Origin: Chloroflexota bacterium
GTDB lineage: Bacteria; Chloroflexota; Ktedonobacteria; Ktedonobacterales; JADMIN01
Assembly (NCBI GenBank): GCA_021323855.1
Contig: JAJPKE010000008.1
Location: 1 to 56,229 of the forward strand
Length of the DNA stretch: 56,229 nt
Direction: 5' to 3'
The translations under genes were made by a program, and so were the position numbers. Of this stretch, positions 40,451-48,637 are shown piece by piece; the first letter of the stretch is position 1; every line of letters starts with the position of its first letter. Below the pieces are notes generated by a model. That model was given only the letters and a program-made list of their open reading frames with translations. It made no database searches and was not told the origin of the DNA.

Positions 40451-42703
40451 ATGGCTGGCGTCACCACCTTCAAACTTGGCTGGACCAATCCACTGACTGA
40501 CGTGTTCGGGAATCATCCAGTGCTCGGCGCTGTCCTTGATCTCAACGATGGGGTGAACTATACGCTGCTCTCGGCGGAGGATGGGGTAGAGATGCCGCCG
40601 CCGCCGAGGACGCTGGTGAGCGCTGGCAACATCCGCACGCAGGGGGAACGGCTGACGCGGGCGATCTACCGGCACAACCGTGAGGTGACGCTGCGGCTGC
40701 TGGTGGGGCCGGGGCAGAGCTACGCCAGCTTTGTGGGGTTGCTGCGGACGCTGATGCAGTGGATCCACGCGGTGCCCCAGGTGCCGTTTGCCGCGCAGTA
40801 TCAGGCCCCCAACGCTGCGGCTCCCGTCTACCTGGACGTGGTGGGGGCTGTTGCTGGCATCCCCACAGATGAAGGTTCGTGGCTGCGGCTGCAATGGGAG
40901 CCGGTGGAGATCACGCTGATCTGCCGTCCGGGGTTGCGCGGGGACCGGGTGACGCTCCAGAACCTGTGCGTCAATCCTGGGTTCAGCGCACCCAGTGGGC
41001 CGGGCGTCGTGGTGTTTGCTGAGACGTTCGCGGGGGTGGGGGCGTACACGGTGGTGGCGGGGGCCGCGCCCACACTGAACCCAGCAGCGACGTATGTGGA
41101 CATTGTGCAGGCGGACGATCCAGTCAGGTATTACCGGCTGGGGGAGAGCAGCGGGACGACGGCCTATGACATTGGGGGGATGAATAACAACGGGACGACG
41201 AGCGGCAGCCCGACGCAGGGCGTGGCGGGGCTGATTGCGGGGGACACGGATACGTGTTATACGTTCGCGGCGGCCAGCAGCCAGGATGTGAACTGCCCGG
41301 TGAGCGGGTTGCCCTCTGGGAACAGTCCTATCACGCTGGAGTGCTGGTTTAAGTTTGCGGCGAACCCGGCGAGCCAGCAGAACCTGATCAGTTATGGGGG
41401 GAACACGGCGCACAATTACATCCAGATGTTTCTGGATAGTTCCGGCAGACTCAATGCCGACGTGGGAGTGGGAACGTTTGTCACTAGCGCGGCGCTCACG
41501 ACGGCGACGATCCATCACGGCGTCATCACCTGGGATGGGACGACGCTGCGGCTATTTGTGGATGGGGCCAGCGCCGGCACGCCGACGACGCCGGGGAACC
41601 AGACGATTGCAGCCAGCGGGACGTTTCTGCGGCTGGCGGCGAATAGTGGGAGTAGCGCGGGGCAGTTCTTCAGCGGGCAACTGGATGAGTGCTGTGTGTA
41701 TGCGACGGCGCTCAGTAGCACCCGTATCAGCGCGCACTATACGGCGGGGCATAGCGGGGCGACGGGGACGGTGGCGAATAGCCTGAGCGTGGCGGCGAAT
41801 AGCCAGGTGAGCTTTGGGTCGCCCAATTGGTCGGCGGTGAATACGTGGCAGGTGCGCTTCAGGTGGCTGAGCGGGATGACGACGGCGACGTGGTACCTGC
41901 ACTTCACCAATGCGAATAATTATCTGGGGGTGGCGCTGACGGGGGCGCTGTTGCGGCTGAACGAGAATGTGGCGGGGACGGTGACGCATATCGCCAGCGC
42001 GGGGGTGACGCCGGTACACGAGGCGTGGTACTGGCTGCAAGTGACGCAGTTTCCGACGGTGGCGGGGATGCCAGCATGGGTGAGCGCGACGCTCTCTGCG
42101 GATAACGCGGGGGCAATTGGCGGGCAGATCGCGACGGTGAGCGGGGCGACGGTGGACAGTGTGACGGCGCTCAGCGGGCAGCCGGAGATGGCGCCGACGG
42201 GTGCGCAGCTTGCGATTGGCGGCGCAGCGGTTGCCACGAGCGGGCATACGGTCTCACTCTTTGGGCCGGGGGGCTGGCAGTTCGCGGGGACGGGGAGCCT
42301 GGTGAGCAACGCGGTTCCGGCGTCGGGGGCGTGGGAACAGACGGCGGGGAATACCTTCCCCACTGGGCCAGTGCAGAGTGTGGGCGCGGCGCGGATAGAT
42401 GTGCCACCGGCGGGGACGTATGACGCGATGTGGCATCTGACGAATGGTGGGGCGGGGGTGGGGACGCCACCGGGGAGCTTTGCCATTCCCGCCAGCCAGA
42501 ATGCGGTGTTGCATCTGAGCGTGTGGGCGAAGAGCGCGGGGTTGGGGGCGAACGCGCAGACGATTCTGCGGGTGGCGGAGTATGACGCGAACGGCAACCA
42601 GGTGGGCAGCGCAGCGACGATTGCGAGCCAGGCAGGGAATTGTAACCAGAGACTTTCTGTGGCCCTCGTCATGGTTTCGGTGTCCCTGGCGAGATGGCCT
42701 TGA
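40451..42703 (+). CDS. Phage tail/LamG-domain protein, 3'-truncated
   Basis: 750 residues. The first 180 resemble a siphophage distal tail or baseplate-type domain (LVSAGNIRTQGERLTRAIYR, IEVTL-like strands, YLDVVGAVAGIPTDEGSWL). Residues 215-390 are a LamG/concanavalin-like fold (DPVRYYRLGESSGTTAYDIG, ITLECWFKFAAN, GVITWDGTTLRLFVDG), followed by two further beta-sandwich, CBM-like segments. From about codon 730 the protein-like pattern is lost (CNQRLSVALVMVSVSLARWP), which indicates truncation near 42640. Codon use is strikingly GGG/GCG-rich compared with neighbours. AGGAGG precedes ATG 40451. No other phage structural gene is present. Confidence 0.72.
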   Translation: MAGVTTFKLGWTNPLTDVFGNHPVLGAVLDLNDGVNYTLLSAEDGVEMPPPPRTLVSAGNIRTQGERLTRAIYRHNREVTLRLLVGPGQSYASFVGLLRTLMQWIHAVPQVPFAAQYQAPNAAAPVYLDVVGAVAGIPTDEGSWLRLQWEPVEITLICRPGLRGDRVTLQNLCVNPGFSAPSGPGVVVFAETFAGVGAYTVVAGAAPTLNPAATYVDIVQADDPVRYYRLGESSGTTAYDIGGMNNNGTTSGSPTQGVAGLIAGDTDTCYTFAAASSQDVNCPVSGLPSGNSPITLECWFKFAANPASQQNLISYGGNTAHNYIQMFLDSSGRLNADVGVGTFVTSAALTTATIHHGVITWDGTTLRLFVDGASAGTPTTPGNQTIAASGTFLRLAANSGSSAGQFFSGQLDECCVYATALSSTRISAHYTAGHSGATGTVANSLSVAANSQVSFGSPNWSAVNTWQVRFRWLSGMTTATWYLHFTNANNYLGVALTGALLRLNENVAGTVTHIASAGVTPVHEAWYWLQVTQFPTVAGMPAWVSATLSADNAGAIGGQIATVSGATVDSVTALSGQPEMAPTGAQLAIGGAAVATSGHTVSLFGPGGWQFAGTGSLVSNAVPASGAWEQTAGNTFPTGPVQSVGAARIDVPPAGTYDAMWHLTNGGAGVGTPPGSFAIPASQNAVLHLSVWAKSAGLGANAQTILRVAEYDANGNQVGSAATIASQAGNCNQRLSVALVMVSVSLARWP

Positions 42704-42894
42704 GCCTGCTTCGAGGACGAGACTTTCGCTGTCACGTGAGTGAGTTTTGCTGGCTTTCGGAACATCCCCTATATTTCCCTATCACTAGGAGCATCTTAGG
42801 AGCATCTATCGTTGTGGTGACTCTTGCACTCTTTGCCGTGGGAATATGTGGTGTATTTCATATTCATATTTTCCTCTCTCATGGGGAAGGGGCA

Positions 42895-43075
42895 GGATAC
42901 TATAGGATACTATAGGATACTATAGGATACTATAGGATACTACTTGCAAGCTTGCAAGCATGACTCCTCGCCCGTGATCCATCTCCAACCTCCATCTCCA
43001 CCTCCATCTCCCTGTATGTCTTGCATGTCTTGCATGTCTTGCATGTCTTGCATGTCTTGCATGTCTTGCATGTCT
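42895..43075. repeat. Three adjacent minisatellites
   Basis: TATAGGATAC units (10 bp, four full copies plus a partial, 42895-42943), a palindrome CTTGCAAGCTTGCAAG (42944-42959), CCATCTCCACCT-type 12-bp units (about 42980-43011), and TTGCATGTC units (9 bp, about six copies, 43015-43075). They fill most of the gap between the truncated tail gene and the IS701-type element. No further gene is visible in 42704-43077. Confidence 0.8.
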
Positions 43076-43077
43076 CC

Positions 43078-43112
43078 CTAGAGGAGAGCAATCCAGTAAA
43101 TCCTACAGTTGT
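43078..43112. repeat. IS701-type end: direct repeat and inverted 12-mer, left copy
   Basis: A 22-bp direct repeat starting CTAG (43078-43099) is identical to 48475-48496. It is followed, after one base, by TCCTACAGTTGT (43101-43112), the reverse complement of ACAACTGTAGGA at 48463-48474. Confidence 0.75.
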
Positions 43113-44540
43113 AAATGACCAGCGAGAGTACACCGGCGCTGGTAATGGCACAGCCGTGCCAGTGCCTGGTGCGCACGTCGCCAACATGACCAAGCCAGAT
43201 AGTAAGCAAACGTGAGTGACGGATTGCCAACGAGGTGAAAGCACAGTCGCCGCAGCTTAGCAATGCTGAGAGGAACCAGTACCGGCAGATCAGACGGCAC
43301 TGGAGCTTGAGCAGGATCGCCTGCTTCTGACGCTGAGGATGGGAGCGGCTGCTCCGGCTTTTTTTGAGAGTGTTCTGTCCGACGTGCGCGCGTAAGACAG
43401 TTAAAAACGTGAGCGCGACCATGGAGAGGGTGATGTGTCGATACCAACCATGAAAGGTGCGCACTTCATACTCATCTAGCCCCACTTCTCCTTTGGTTTC
43501 TTCAAGACACCGTTCCACGATCCAGCAGGTGCCGAATGCCTCCACCAGTTCCACTAACGAGGTGCCTGCGTGAGCAAAACCAAGATGTAGGCCATCTCTG
43601 CCGGTTTGACTCCCTCTTCCAGGCTGCGTCGCACTCACAACCAGTAACAACCAGCGACGCCATCCATGAGCCGCTGGTGTTGCGAGTTCGACGCGTGCCC
43701 AAGTAAAGAGGCAAGGTTCCTTGCTCCCGGCGCCTGCGCTAACGGGCTGCCAATCTTCTCGTGCGAGCTCTCGTACAACGCGATCCGCTCTTTTGCGAGT
43801 TTCCTGCACATCCACCTACTCTTTGCAGGGAACTGCCAGCACGTACGCCTCGAGGCGGGCTTCCAAATCAGCCCGCAGGAATGGCGCGCTTCCGTACACC
43901 GTATCTCCTGTCACCCATGCGACAGGAAGGCCTGCCTGAAGCAACCAGTGAAGCATCCACCGCGCCAGTTCCGGTTTCGTCGCAAAGGCCAGCTCTTCTG
44001 GCACGTGCGCTTCTGGCACGTGCGCTTCTCGGCACCGCATTGGATCGACGATGCAGCTGCGTGGAAGATATACTTCTCGATCCAGCAAGCTGTGCCCACG
44101 CAAGCTGGCGTAGGCCAGGAACACCCCCACCTGGCAGTTTTCGATCTGCCCAGCCATGCCACTGTATTGTCGCTGTAGTGTCGCTGTACGCCGACCGATT
44201 TGGCGCTTTATTGAGAAAGCCCGTTTCATCAATGACGACAATGACGACGACCGCATCGGCAGTCGCCAGTGTCTCCAAGACATACGCTACGCTTTCAACT
44301 CATCACGGACGCCATCGCAATCCCATTTCGCTCGAGCTAGCAGATGTTGGACGGCATACGGAGTGGCTTCCTCGATTGCTTCTGCCACTTGCCACCCATT
44401 TTTGCGCGGAAGATCACTCCTCAACCCCTCTCTGTAAGCAAGTGCGTGCTGATGTGGCTCTGGACGCGCCAAATTCGGCCTCATCTGTTGGCTTCATTCC
44501 TGGAAAGCGTTGGTACAAGCTTCCTGAAAGGAAGCAGTAC
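43078..44540 (-). mobile_element. Decayed IS701-family transposase
   Basis: Pieces of one DDE transposase lie in order on the minus strand in different frames: RSDLPRKNGWQVAEAIEEAT (44287-44484), VVIDETGFLNKAPNRSAYSD (about 44150-44240), AGLPVAWVTGDTVYGSAPFL (43816-44283) and the C-terminal FHGWYRHITLSMVALTFLTV part (43078-43815). These match IS701 (IS4 superfamily) transposases, with at least two frameshifts. The stop codon TAG is part of a CTAG that matches the YTAR target preferred by this family. The right terminal repeat was not found, so the 44540 limit is approximate. Confidence 0.8.
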
Positions 44541-44716
44541 TGATCAAAGGCGGTAAGGGCATGAACAGTGCACCTTCTCTTTTCGCTCGCTCTCGTGCCG
44601 AACAAACCACACCGAGTGTTCGTCACAGCCATTGCGGTACTCTTGCCTGGATGGCGGAAGAAATGGTTATCGCCATTGGGCCATTGGCGTTGACACCCTT
44701 TTTCTGCTGTTCAGAT

Positions 44717-45376
44717 TTACCACCGGTCCCAATGGAGTACTTCATCCAACGGTTTGCGTATAGCAGGCTTGAAGGTGGTTCCCAGCGTATAGGCCACCGG
44801 AATGAGCCCGACTTGCCGTACGTCCTCATAGGGGATATCCAAAACCTGTGCCGCCTCCTGCTCGAAATCGAGATGGAGCGTAGTCAGGACCGTGCCCAGA
44901 CCACGTGAGCGCGCTGCGAGCATAAAACTCCAGGTCGCAGGCCAGATCCCACCCCAATACCCGGCCAGAGAAGCCCCAGAGAGCTGCTCACCACGCCCCT
45001 CAAGGCAGGGAATGACGTGGACAGGAACCTCGTGGAGGTGTTCGGTCAGATGCCGCGCAGGGGCAAACACGTGCGTGAGGTCTGCAACTTCCTGCTCAGA
45101 AGTCGCCGCTGCCAGCATGTGCGCAAAGAGCTCCTCCTGACCGCCAGGAGCGTGAACGCTTTTATGATAGAGGGCGGCTAAAGCGGCTCGTTGAGCGGGA
45201 TCGGTGACGACCAGAAAATGCCAGTTCTGCGTCCCACCTGGGGTCGGAGCCTGGAGGGCGAGCTGGAGACATGCGCGGATCACCTCCGGCTCGACTGGGC
45301 GGCTGAAGTCCAGGCGCTGGCGTACCGCGCGGGTGGTGGTCAGCAGTTCATCAATGGAAAGATGGAGGAGAGGCAT
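44717..45376 (-). CDS. Nitroreductase family flavoprotein
   Basis: 219 residues: an N-terminal helix with the FMN-binding TTRAVRQRLDFSRPVEPEVI, LALQAPTPGGTQNWHFLVV, and the second flavin segment LAARSRGLGTVLTTLHL followed by IPVAYTLGTTFKPA. Nitroreductases reduce nitro or quinone compounds with NAD(P)H and FMN. It is divergent from a LysR gene 109 bp away, the usual arrangement for a regulator and its target. Confidence 0.88.
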   Translation of the reverse strand: MPLLHLSIDELLTTTRAVRQRLDFSRPVEPEVIRACLQLALQAPTPGGTQNWHFLVVTDPAQRAALAALYHKSVHAPGGQEELFAHMLAAATSEQEVADLTHVFAPARHLTEHLHEVPVHVIPCLEGRGEQLSGASLAGYWGGIWPATWSFMLAARSRGLGTVLTTLHLDFEQEAAQVLDIPYEDVRQVGLIPVAYTLGTTFKPAIRKPLDEVLHWDRW

Positions 45377-45413
45377 ACGGTGAGCGTCGTCCTTTCTGTG
45401 CTTTTTTTCTGGT

Positions 45414-45442
45414 TTGACAAAAGCATATCTGGTTGAGATAAT
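45414..45442 (+). promoter_or_regulatory. Consensus promoter of LysR gene
   Basis: -35 TTGACA (45414-45419), 17-nt spacer, -10 GATAAT (45437-45442), in the intergenic region shared with the nitroreductase gene. Confidence 0.75.
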
Positions 45443-45485
45443 GAATGCAAATCATGCTGCTCATACTCTTATGAGGAATGTGCAT

Positions 45486-46376
45486 ATGAACTTCTCTCAG
45501 CTGCAGAGCTTTGTGGCGGTAGCCGACACGGGGAGTTTCACCGAAGCGGCCTACGCGCTTGATATGACGCAATCAGCGGTGAGTCATGCGCTCTCGGCCC
45601 TCGAAGGGGAACTCGGCGTGACTCTGCTTGAGCGCAACCGTAAAAGCGTAGTGGCCCTCACCGCTGTGGGGCAGGCGATCATCCCGCGTGTGCGCACGCT
45701 GCTGGCGCAGCGAGAAGCGATCAAGCAAGAAGCAAAGGCTGCGCAAGGAGAAACCGCGGGGAAGCTGCGGCTGGGCAGTATGCTTTCCTTGGTCTCACCA
45801 GATTTGCTTGCACGTGTGCTGACACGTTTTCGCACCTTGTATCCTGAGGTAGAAATCGTGCTGTTTGAAGGCATGATGCGCGAGGTAGGCGAGTGGATTG
45901 AGCAGAGTATTGTGGATGTGGGGTTTGTTCTCTTCCCGGCTCCGAAATTCGAGGTGACGCCCCTGATCACTGATGAGCTGTGCGTGCTGGTGCCGTTCGG
46001 ACATCGCCTCCACACGAAGGGTGCTGTCATGCCTGGTGAGTTGCAAGAGGAAGGCTGGATCCTCGAAAAGAGCCCGTGTGCCTTTCAGCTCCTGAAGGCG
46101 GTGCTAGGACCGCGAAGGAGCAGACCACAGCTTCGCTATCAAGCCAGCGATAGTGCCACCATCCTGGCCATGGTCCGTGAAGGACTTGGGATCACCCTGA
46201 TGCCGCGTCTGCTGCTGAAAAAGTTGGAAGGGATTGTGGCGCTTCCGCTTGATCCGCCCTATCCGTTGCATATCGGACTCGCGGTCAGATCACAGGCTAT
46301 GACATCTCCAGCCGCACGATTGTTGGTGCAACAAGCATCAATCTGGGTACAGGAATCTACATTTCTGCTCCGATAA
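45486..46376 (+). CDS. LysR-family transcriptional regulator
   Basis: About 296 residues with the N-terminal LysR helix-turn-helix (FSQLQSFVAVADTGSFTEAA, YALDMTQSAVSHALSALEGE, LLERNRKSVVALTAVGQA) and a periplasmic-binding-like effector domain (GLGITLMPRLLLKKLEG). ATG 45486 follows GAGG. It probably activates the divergent nitroreductase gene. The pair is sandwiched between two insertion elements, and the IS607 right end begins just after its stop. Confidence 0.9.
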   Translation: MNFSQLQSFVAVADTGSFTEAAYALDMTQSAVSHALSALEGELGVTLLERNRKSVVALTAVGQAIIPRVRTLLAQREAIKQEAKAAQGETAGKLRLGSMLSLVSPDLLARVLTRFRTLYPEVEIVLFEGMMREVGEWIEQSIVDVGFVLFPAPKFEVTPLITDELCVLVPFGHRLHTKGAVMPGELQEEGWILEKSPCAFQLLKAVLGPRRSRPQLRYQASDSATILAMVREGLGITLMPRLLLKKLEGIVALPLDPPYPLHIGLAVRSQAMTSPAARLLVQQASIWVQESTFLLR

Positions 46377-46394
46377 ATCTAGACAAACGTACCC

Positions 46395-46600
46395 GCTTGT
46401 TTCGATCTTTCGTTGTTCCTGCTTCACCCCCAGGCGCTTTCTCCCCTCGCAGCGAACTGCCAAGTGAGCGAGTCTTACCCCAGGTCCACAGGCCTGCTTT
46501 TTCGTTGCCGTCCGAGCCAGTACCGGCAACGCCGCTTCTTTCCGCCGCTACACGGCTACACTTGCCAAGCGGAGGGCTTCCTCCAAAATATTGAGCGCTG
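46395..46600 (-). ncRNA. Probable TnpB omega (re)RNA at right end of IS607 element
   Basis: The tail of tnpB and the following noncoding DNA, read leftward, end in GGGGGTGAAGCAGGAA (about 46416-46431), a form typical of TnpB guide-RNA scaffolds just before the transposon end. Inverted segments such as GCGGCG/CGCCGC and GCCGTTGC-type arms lie inside. The guide would come from DNA left of the element, here the LysR 3' end. Boundaries are approximate. Confidence 0.5.
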
Positions 46601-47786
46601 CGTTCAGATCGCGGTCGCCCACCCAGCCACACGCTGGGTTGAAACAGACATAGACGCGTTCGTCTTCGGCTATCTCGCGGAGGTGATGACAGCGATGACA
46701 CCGCTTGGTGGAGGGGAAGAAGCGCCCCACCCGTTGCACCGGCGTGCCATGCGCCTGCGCCTTGGTCTCGATCAAGTGGGCTAGCCTGCCCAGCGCCGCA
46801 TCCGAGGCCGAGAGGGCATGCTGGCGGTTCTGGAACATGCCACGCACGTTCAAGTCTTCCAGCCCGATGAACCCATACCGTTCGGTGATCTGATGAGCCA
46901 CTTTATGCAAGAGATCATCCCGTAAGCAACGGATGCGATACTGCAGCCGGGCCAATTTGCGTTTGGTCTTCTCGCGGTTCTTGCTGCCCTTCTGCCGGCG
47001 CGCCAGTTGTTGATTGAGGTAGCGCACTTGGGCTAAGAGATGGCGTAACGGTTTTTGGTTCTCAAACCGCGTGTCATCGCTCAATGTGGCCAAGCGCATA
47101 AATCCCAAATCAATGCCGACCGGCGGCCCCTCAAGGGGCGTTTGCGGTACCTGCACCTGGACCTGCACACTCAGAAACCACCAGCCCGCCTCACAGCGGA
47201 TCGTCGCCCCCATGATCTTGCTCGTCTTGTCCGTCTTGTCAGTAAAGCGTAACTTCTCCGCCAGATTGATCTTGCCCAACCGCCGTTTCAATTGGGCGCG
47301 TTTGGTGATCGTTTCGCCCTTTGCTTCCCGTTGCTTGACGATGAAATCGCCCAGGACGGGCACCTGCACCCAGTGATCGCCAACCGTGAGATGATCGTTG
47401 GCTAGGTAAAATGACTCCTGGGACTTGCCTTTCTTCTTGAACTGGGAATATTCCGTCCGCTTGGCAAAGAAGTTACTGAACGCTTTGCCTACGTCATCAA
47501 ACGCCCCTTCCACGACACACTTGGTCACGTCGTAGGTCCAGGGAAACTCCACCCCGCGTAGCCCATTGAACTGTTTTTTCAAGGCCAGCGCCGAGGGCTG
47601 TTCGCCCGCTTGATACTGGCGTTGCCATTCGGCCAGTCCCCAGTTGTAGATGAAGCGCCGCGTGCCACATGCCCGCCGCAAATACGCCTCCTGCTCAGGG
47701 GTGGGATGCAAGCGAATTTTGTGCGCCTTGATAATCTCGATGATCTTCCCTGTTTTGAGAGTCGTGGCCGGTGGTGCCATTGCCAT
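46548..47786 (-). CDS. tnpB: TnpB RNA-guided nuclease of IS607 element
   Basis: 412 residues, full length. The N-terminal KAHKIRLHPTPEQEAYLRRA and CGTRRFIYNWGLAEW are typical. The RuvC site is complete: Asp226 in VGIDLGFMRLA, Glu310 in IGLEDLNVRG and Asp393 in DRDLNAALNIL, with a four-Cys zinc knuckle (CHRC, CFNPAC) between the last two. TnpB is a guide-RNA-directed DNA endonuclease, the ancestor of Cas12. ATG 47786 has an excellent AAAGGAGG and overlaps the end of the recombinase gene by 92 bp. Confidence 0.95.
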   Translation of the reverse strand: MAMAPPATTLKTGKIIEIIKAHKIRLHPTPEQEAYLRRACGTRRFIYNWGLAEWQRQYQAGEQPSALALKKQFNGLRGVEFPWTYDVTKCVVEGAFDDVGKAFSNFFAKRTEYSQFKKKGKSQESFYLANDHLTVGDHWVQVPVLGDFIVKQREAKGETITKRAQLKRRLGKINLAEKLRFTDKTDKTSKIMGATIRCEAGWWFLSVQVQVQVPQTPLEGPPVGIDLGFMRLATLSDDTRFENQKPLRHLLAQVRYLNQQLARRQKGSKNREKTKRKLARLQYRIRCLRDDLLHKVAHQITERYGFIGLEDLNVRGMFQNRQHALSASDAALGRLAHLIETKAQAHGTPVQRVGRFFPSTKRCHRCHHLREIAEDERVYVCFNPACGWVGDRDLNAALNILEEALRLASVAV

Positions 47787-48384
47787 GCGTTAACGCCTCC
47801 TTTAATGCCTTCCGATAGTTCCGTAACCCATACAACCGACTCGAAAAACAGTGAATGATCGTCATCAAATCCTGGATCATCTCCTGCTCAGGACTGAGTG
47901 ACTCGGTGTTCAGGACGAGCAACTCACATTCATGGGCTTCGCACAGATGAGCGATGAGATCAAACCCAAATCGCGCCAAACGATCTTTGTGGGCAATGAC
48001 CACTGTGCCGATAGTACCCGCGACAACCCCGTCCACTAGACGCAGGAACTGTTTGCGTTGAAAATTCAACCCCCCACCGATTTCCTCTAGCCACTCGTCT
48101 ACCAGGAGGCCACGTGCGCTACAAAACTGCTCTAGCACCCGCCGTTGATTGAGCAAATCCGGTTTCTGGGCTTGGCTGGATACCCGACAATAGGCCACGC
48201 ATCGGCGCGCTTGCCCTGCCGTTTCTTTCCCTTGATGACCCAGCACAGCAACGACATCTTGCTCAGTGTAGTAGCGACGATTATTCAGCGTTCGTCGGGC
48301 TTTCAGGCACCCTTCACGATCCCAGCGCTGCACGGTCCGCACGGCCACCCCAACGCGCTTCGCAAACACACCAATCGTGTACAT
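47695..48384 (-). CDS. tnpA: IS607-family serine recombinase (transposase)
   Basis: 229 residues: an N-terminal MerR-like helix-turn-helix (IGVFAKRVGVAVRTVQRWDR, RRYYTEQDVVAVLG) and a serine resolvase domain with nucleophile Ser69 in AYCRVSSQAQKPDL, then VVIAHKDRLARFGFDLI. This is the IS607 layout. It lacks the long C-terminus of large serine integrases. Its 3' end overlaps tnpB in another frame. Confidence 0.95.
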   Translation of the reverse strand: MYTIGVFAKRVGVAVRTVQRWDREGCLKARRTLNNRRYYTEQDVVAVLGHQGKETAGQARRCVAYCRVSSQAQKPDLLNQRRVLEQFCSARGLLVDEWLEEIGGGLNFQRKQFLRLVDGVVAGTIGTVVIAHKDRLARFGFDLIAHLCEAHECELLVLNTESLSPEQEMIQDLMTIIHCFSSRLYGLRNYRKALKEALTHGNGTTGHDSQNREDHRDYQGAQNSLASHP

Positions 48385-48462
48385 GTGCGTAGTTTACTCC
48401 ACAGTTGAGTAGAAAATCTAGAGCTAGCTTATATCTCCATCCTTGACTGGGTTGGATGATCG

Positions 48463-48496
48463 ACAACTGTAGGACTAGAGGAGAGCAATCCAGTAA
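48463..48496. repeat. IS701-type end: inverted 12-mer and direct repeat, right copy
   Basis: ACAACTGTAGGA (48463-48474) is immediately followed by the 22-bp direct repeat beginning CTAG (48475-48496). Together with the copy at 43078-43112 it brackets 5.37 kb containing the IS701-type gene, nitroreductase, LysR and IS607. Confidence 0.75.
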
Positions 48497-48573
48497 GAGA
48501 GAACGCATGCTGCCTCTTTGCCCAACTGTAGCGTGAGGGCTTTGCCTCCGCGGCGCCTACCACGTTGGGTGCT
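48475..48573 (-). pseudogene. C-terminal remnant of a transposase
   Basis: On the minus strand a frame reads RRRGGKALTLQLGKEAACVL then SYWIALL and stops in the CTAG at 48475-48478. It ends with the same YWIALL-stop as the IS701-type gene at 43078 because of the shared 22 bp. No upstream part of this gene remains. Confidence 0.45.
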
Positions 48574-48637
48574 ATGTGCCAATGTTTGCCATGATACAGG
48601 CGATACAGGCGATCAAGCCTCTGGCTCCCCTGGGGCC

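Larger units (their letters stand above)
46395..48470 (-). mobile_element. IS607-family element
   Basis: A serine recombinase gene followed by an overlapping tnpB, both on the minus strand, plus a probable omega RNA at the downstream end. Both genes are intact, so the element may still be active or recently arrived. IS607 ends are not inverted repeats, so limits are estimates: right end near 46395, left end between 48385 and 48474. Confidence 0.75.

Noticed and set aside
40280..41518. 412-codon frame antisense to the phage tail/LamG gene
   Set aside because: Arg/His/Pro-rich shadow of a GC-rich gene; the forward frame has clear domains and a strong ribosome-binding site.
43015..43075. CRISPR-like repetition of TTGCATGTC
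   Set aside because: Direct tandem units with no spacers, and no cas genes nearby; it is a minisatellite.
42930..43244. ORF with a CKTCKTCKT repeat on the minus strand
   Set aside because: Translation of the 9-bp minisatellite out of frame with the transposase; no start signal.
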